Assembly: GCA_021234155.1 (NCBI GenBank)
Contig: JAJEKV010000025.1
Location: 9,797,017-9,861,016 of the forward strand
Length of the DNA: 64,000 nucleotides
Direction of reading: 5' to 3'
DNA from: Isoetes taiwanensis
Lineage: Eukaryota; Streptophyta; Lycopodiopsida; Isoetales; Isoetaceae
Part shown: one piece after another, positions 59,111-64,000 of the stretch
Position numbering within the stretch: position 1 is the stretch's first letter
Layout: the number at the start of each line of letters is the position of its first letter
Program-made: the position numbers and the translations under genes
The notes under the pieces: generated by a model
Databases searched by the model: none
Told to the model about the DNA's origin: nothing
The model's input: only the letters and a program-made list of their open reading frames with translations

Positions 59111-59512
59111 TAAGCTAAGATTGGGCTGATCATAATCGTCACGATAATTCCTGTGGATCATCCGCTTTCCTTGCTTGTAAATTGGTTGAATAACACTAGT
59201 GGTCCATTCAATGGGAAAGCCCTCCATAATTGCTTGGTTAAAAAGTAGCTATAGCTTACGCCAAGATTGGACCTTGATTTCAAATGCTCTGCCGCCAAGC
59301 TGTAATGTCACTTGCTTTCCCCTAGGTAACAAACGGATCCCTCCTTTACGTCCTCGGAACTCACACAAAAGTGCGTGAGAGCACATTCGGTAGTGTAGCT
59401 TATCCGCTCCTTTGGAGTACAAGTGGAGGGCATAAGCATGCCACGTGTCTAAATCACGAGAGAGTAATCTGTTGCACCACTGGTGACATTTTTCTCCAAA
59501 ATTGCTTAGTGT

Positions 59513-60028
59513 CTAATTCACAGCATCTTCTCTTGTTTGCACATGTTCCCATTCCTTCTTTTTCTCTCGAACCAGCTTACGGTACTTCCTCAACCCTTCT
59601 ACTGTGTTAGCTTGTTTCTTTGCTTCTTTCAACTCCTGGTCAAACCATGAATTCCTAGGCTGCTTACCATGTGTGCTTACAGGTTGTCCAAACACCCTCT
59701 TTGCACATGTTATCAACAATTTGTTTAGTGATGTAGCCTTGGTATGCACGTTAGCAAAAGAGAAAATGGAATGGAGACCAGCTTCCACCTGCATTCGAAA
59801 TTGTTCATCCTTATTGTTTGTGTAGGGCAAACGTGGGAGTTTCATCTTTGCATCAGATTTGGGGCTGATTCCCAATTGAAAGCATATACAGGCATGATCA
59901 GTTTCAGGGCAAAAATCTTCTATCTCAAACTTGTGTATATAATTTTCCAAAAACACTGTTGCATAATGGTAAATGGATTCTTCTACAAATTCAAGACTGA
60001 GAAAGAAGAACAGGGCAGCCTCGAGCAT
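59513..60028 (-). pseudogene. LINE C endonuclease end and linker
   Basis: 171 residues. The ETDHACICFQL segment is the last endonuclease motif (SDH type). The following basic linker has SWFDQELKEAKKQ, aligning with WWDADCQKARAA of LINE A. Confidence 0.8.
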
Positions 60029-60030
60029 TT

Positions 60031-62424
60031 AACATCTAAAAGCCCTTTCTTCATGCTTACAGAACGCAGTAATAAACCTGGCATTAACCAACTTTGCTAC
60101 TTGACTCAACATCGATATAATTGGGAGTAATTTTTTCCATTGAATATTATTGATGTACTGGAGCAAATCTCAGGTTTTTTTTAAATAGGTCAGGAGACAT
60201 GAATGCATTCAGAATTTAAGAAAGTCCGGACAGACATAACATCTAGTTCTATATTTTGTCATTAAGGATGTTTCTAGAGTTCTAAAATGTATAGATGGCA
60301 TGCTTACAACATCGTAATAAGCATAAGGTTCAGAATACTGTAAATTTTGGCTTAGATTATAATACACAATGTCTCTGTCGCTATCGCATAGCGGTGCCGC
60401 TATCCTCTGTTTCCTCGGCAACACTCTTCTCGGCAAAGTTTCCATAGCTTGGCAGAGTTTCCATAGTTCAAAGTCCCTTTTCTTAGCTCGGATGCTCAAC
60501 TCGGCTCAACTCTGCTCGGCTCTGTTTCTATAGCGACACTTCCATAGATATGTCTTCCATAGATCATATCGGCGCAAAACGTGCTTTTTTTGCTCTGTTT
60601 TATCATTGTGGCAGAGCTATCCTCTGTTTTCCGCTACTATTCGCTATTCCTTGTCATGTTAGAAGACCTAAACATAGTAGTAACAACGGCACCTGCACAG
60701 ATTTCCTATCATTTTCCCAGAAGTTACGGCAAACTGAGAGCTGAATCTCGCAAGAAACGGGACCGCCATAGCCGCAGCAGATATCTTTGTTCGTAATCTG
60801 AACCTTAAGTTTATTACATCCCGTAAATGATGGCAGGGGGGCAATCCGCCCTCGCCGAGCCTCTTGGCAGCGCCGCCAGCCTCGGCGGCACTCACGGCTC
60901 CGTATACGGGCTTCCGCCTCATTGGCGATCGCCGACCCTACATGGCGGAATTCCCTTTCTGCCATCAATTACATATTCCATTAGCGTCGACTACTTGCAG
61001 TTGTTTCACCATCATCATCATAATCTTTAAGTACCGGCATGTGCACCCAATGTTTCTGCTAATTATCCAATTTGTTTTTTGGTACAGTTTACATATGACT
61101 ACATGGCAAAATGCTATGGGCACTCTGAGCATCAAGAAGTTTGGGCATGAAAGGTTGATAGCCTTGCATCCATTTTGCCTCAAAGTTCTATTTTGTGCAG
61201 AAAATAATATAAGCCATAATAATATTATGGGTCGCCCAAAGAATCTTGGCGATTTTGCTAAAATGCTTCCATCACCGTGGACCACCTCGTTAAAGCTTGA
61301 ACTGAGGACAAGTGGGCTTGAAATGTACCTTTAAAACACAAACAAGCAAATCAGTTATCATAGGAAATTCAAAAGTTAATGTAGATCAATACAAAGATGT
61401 ACGTGTAATAACATAAAGAACTCACTTTTTTCTCTGGAATGGACTCCGCCATGAAATATCCCAAGCATCTTATCAAGCTCGCATGTATTATCAAATAAAT
61501 TTTCTATAAGATATCAACTCTCTTTCCTTCATTCCGTCTTTTATTAGAAGAACGGTCATGTAATCTGGACAAGGAACTACGTTACTAACATAAGGAAATA
61601 TCTTACCTTTCTAGCCCATAGATCAATCATCTCCCGTAAGTTTTTGAAACAACACAGCTTTTGAAACAGAAATTTTGCAACCATTCATGTTTTTGTGGGA
61701 TACAAACATTAATGTAAAAAGAAATCAGGAAGGATAGCATAATAGTACACATTTCATGATGGTTGGAAGAAGTCACGCCCTATCTTGCAGTGACTTATTT
61801 GTCAACAATAAAAAAGATATCAAAAAGCATTTCCACCCTTGAGCTCTAAGAAGCTATTTAAGTACCAAGTTTTGGTTGGACATGGGATGCAATCCATAAC
61901 TTTGCTTCTTGCCAAAGCCAATATCGTTCCTGCAAAATAGGATTTTATGTCCTTATGGCAGATTATTTCAAAATAAATAATTGCCTAAGCACGAACCTTT
62001 AACCATTCCGCCCATTTAAATATAATAACATCCCCACAATCTTCAGAATAAATTTGATAAAATCCTGAAGCCGAATTTTCTTAGAGCTCTTGGTTTATCC
62101 ATGCTGCCGAATTTGTAGCCTGGTTCAGATTTCGAAGGATATATATCAGGAAAGTACACAGACATGTTTAAACCTAGCTTCTCATGTCTTTCTCCATCAG
62201 CCGGATATACATGAATCTGTGGGGAATTTTACTTCCAATATTTAACCGAGCAGGATTGAAAAAATACATAGACGTCTGACTGACGTCAAGGAAGTGATCG
62301 ATGGCATAAACTATACAATCCTCAACATAGATATGCTTCAATGCCTCCGTGTCATCAACTTTATGGCCAAGATTCATGTTTATTAAAAATTTCAATAGCA
62401 TGATCTTCAGAAGAACATGGACTC
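60031..62424. other. Mostly non-coding; one GC-rich segment
   Basis: 60660-60960 is GC-rich, with overlapping open frames on the minus strand (Arg/Ala-rich, AEREFRHVG, VYGAVSAAEAGGAAKR) that could be a first exon with a targeting peptide. No family was recognised. 60370-60540 has repeated CTCGGCAA / TTTCCATAG words. The rest is AT-rich. Confidence 0.4.
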
Positions 62425-62780
62425 CTGGTGTCGTCTGGCAACTAAGTGCGCATAAAGAACGTACATAATTGTCCTAGGCATAGAAGATTGTCTGACGTTC
62501 TTATCATGTATAATCTTTGGGGAGAAGGGTACATCATGTGTCTTACTAGATGTTATCATGTTTGTAGACACTTATGCTCATTGTTAAAAGTGAAATGAAA
62601 ATCTAAAATAGTCTTTTTTTCTAATAAGCAAGATAATTGTTGTCCCCGCCAATGGTGTGGTTCGTTCAAGTGCTTAAGAAGGTTGAAATTAGTTATAGAT
62701 AATACAACCTCGTAAGATAGACTTCGTTTACACGCCGCTACACCCGGTCACAACAAAGACCAAAGACCATCTTGCATTCA
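62425..62780 (+). repeat. Dispersed 355-bp repeat, copy 2
   Basis: Same orientation as copy 1, about 6.3 kb away. It has small indels and many point differences. Confidence 0.85.
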
Positions 62781-64000
62781 TTAGAGTTTTTGAGATCAAA
62801 TAAGGGCCCTTACTCGATGCCACGCCAAAAGCTCGCGGGCCAATGGGGAGCCGAGCTTGTACGTAACTTTTTACCGAGCCTTGGTTTCGCCTTTCCGGTG
62901 TCGATCGCGACGTAGCGGTAATATCCGCGTTCTAGCTTTGGGTGTCGGACATTACACGCGGGTAATTATAACCGTTAGCTCCGCACTCAATTCCGCCAGT
63001 GTTTTCCACAAATGTAGTTTGCGCCGAAGATCGATTGCCCGCGCCAAGGGGAGGTTCCTCACTGAACCGCTCGACTGCGCTAAAAGGGAGTTTCGACCAC
63101 GTAAAAAACTTCGATCAAGGTAAAATCGCGTAGCCTTTCCTAGTATTTCGATTCCGCCCCACATTCCGATTTGAATTTCGTGGACTAGATGGCTATAAGC
63201 TCTATCACGCGATTCTAAATGAGTTTGAAAGCTTCGTGGGTGTCGACCGGAGCTTTGTTACACCCAACCTGCAATGCGAGGTGAATGGCGAGTCAAAAGA
63301 TGCAGGAGAAATGATGTTTCGCACATTGGAAGGCTTTGGTGGTCGGATTTCGATCCGCAAAAGAGATATTTGTACAAGTAAGGCATGTATACACTCCAAC
63401 ATGATATGGCAAAAGAAAAAATAAGCAAGCGACCTAACTTTCCCACGGTTAGAAGCAAATTGTGAGTATGTAATTCTATGCAATTCATATTCAAATTAGT
63501 TCGCCACTTATCCAGTTCATTCCTATTCTCTCGGTTTGTGTATATCCGATGTGGAGAACACTTTGCCTCTTCACACTCGATAGCGTGTTTTCCATTGCTT
63601 TCACCAAGATATGGGTCTGCTTTGTTGTTCAAGGTAGCATACCGATCACATAGCTCGTGAGAAAGGGTATATGGTTCTGGAGGTATGAATACTCTCCACG
63701 AAGATCCAAGCTAACCGAGCTTCCGTTGCCCGGTCTGTCCGATTTATAACTTGCGTGCCTCGGATGCCACTTCTATCTTATTAGCACGGAGTAAGTTGTC
63801 GCAGGAAATGTTCACGGCATTGAAGGAGAAGGGAGGAGTCTCAAGGGCATGTGAAGATAAATTTAGAATTGATCCGCTTCATTGCCATATTCAAGAGCGC
63901 CGACAATGTAAAGAAGACCTTGAAGATGTTTTACAGTTCAACAAATCGGCGGATAGTTTTTAGATAGTGTATTTCTTGAAGGTTGGAGTGCTCGACTTCA
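62781..64000 (+). other. Unassigned sequence with a possible exon at 63182-63380
   Basis: One frame reads GLDGYKLYHAILNEFESF, VGVDRSFVTPNLQCEV, MMFRTLEGFGGRISIRKRD. It meets a GTAAGG donor-like site near 63380. It is low in repeats and reads like globular protein, but I do not recognise it. A further frame at 63751-63963 is charged and may be chance. The window ends before more can be said. Confidence 0.3.

Larger units (their letters stand above)
57404..60030 (-). mobile_element. LINE C: non-LTR retrotransposon, 5'-truncated
   Basis: On the minus strand: end of endonuclease and linker (60028-59513, FCPETDHACICFQL then WFDQELKEAKKQAN), reverse transcriptase (about 59110-58300), C-terminal domain (57892-57674), 3' UTR and (ATT)n tail (57425-57404). 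It belongs to the family of LINE A and LINE B. Frames are broken by shifts. Confidence 0.85.

Overview
The window looks like nuclear DNA of a land plant with a large, transposon-filled genome. The evidence is a RALF peptide-hormone gene, an RRM pseudogene resembling plant EDM3/AIPP1, L1-type LINEs, LTR elements primed by initiator-Met tRNA, and GT-AG introns. My guess is a non-seed vascular plant such as a fern, but only the plant assignment is well supported. Most of the 64 kb is mobile DNA in several nested layers, and intact host genes are rare.

Layout. 1263-5073 is a head-to-tail pair of Helitron-like elements on the minus strand. They share terminal structure with a third copy at 7890-8741, which sits inside a roughly 430-bp tandem array of tRNA-derived SINE-like repeats (7738-11240). 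Between them lies an RRM pseudogene (6538-6924). A poly(A)-tailed insertion (9877-10697) interrupts the same array. Tandem repeats at 13445-14080 abut LINE A (+, 14097-17352). Around 17.6-21 kb are long hairpins flanking the RALF gene (19595-19942). At 21.0-21.2 and 35.7 kb are canonical CTAG Helitron ends, and 23269-23651 is a long-TIR MITE.

An L1 LINE (+, outer limits 25194-33789, 19-bp target duplication) is split by LINE B (-, 27191 to about 32540) and a (TTG)70 tract. 39153-39550 is a complete TRIM with a 5-bp TSD. 40730-46313 is a complete non-autonomous LTR retrotransposon on the minus strand with 5-bp TSD, PBS and PPT. A decayed Ty3/Gypsy pol (+, 47330-54835) is split by an L1 (-, 48277-54143). 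A Helitron-type PIF1 helicase remnant (-, 54840-55640) follows, then LINE C (-, 57416 to about 60030) and poorly interpretable sequence to the end.

The most interesting material is the Helitron-like family. Its ends are conserved: a start at A|TTCT, asymmetric inverted repeats, and a 20-nt hairpin followed by ATGSSA|T. It shows exact tandem joining and a filled/empty site comparison. Two copies carry a 78-79 nt hairpin whose stems have changed compensatorily while the loop is conserved. One unit carries, on the opposite strand, a TATA box and an apparent two-exon gene whose promoter lies in the terminal repeat, so each tandem copy brings its own promoter. All functional assignments come from reading the sequence; no database search was run.
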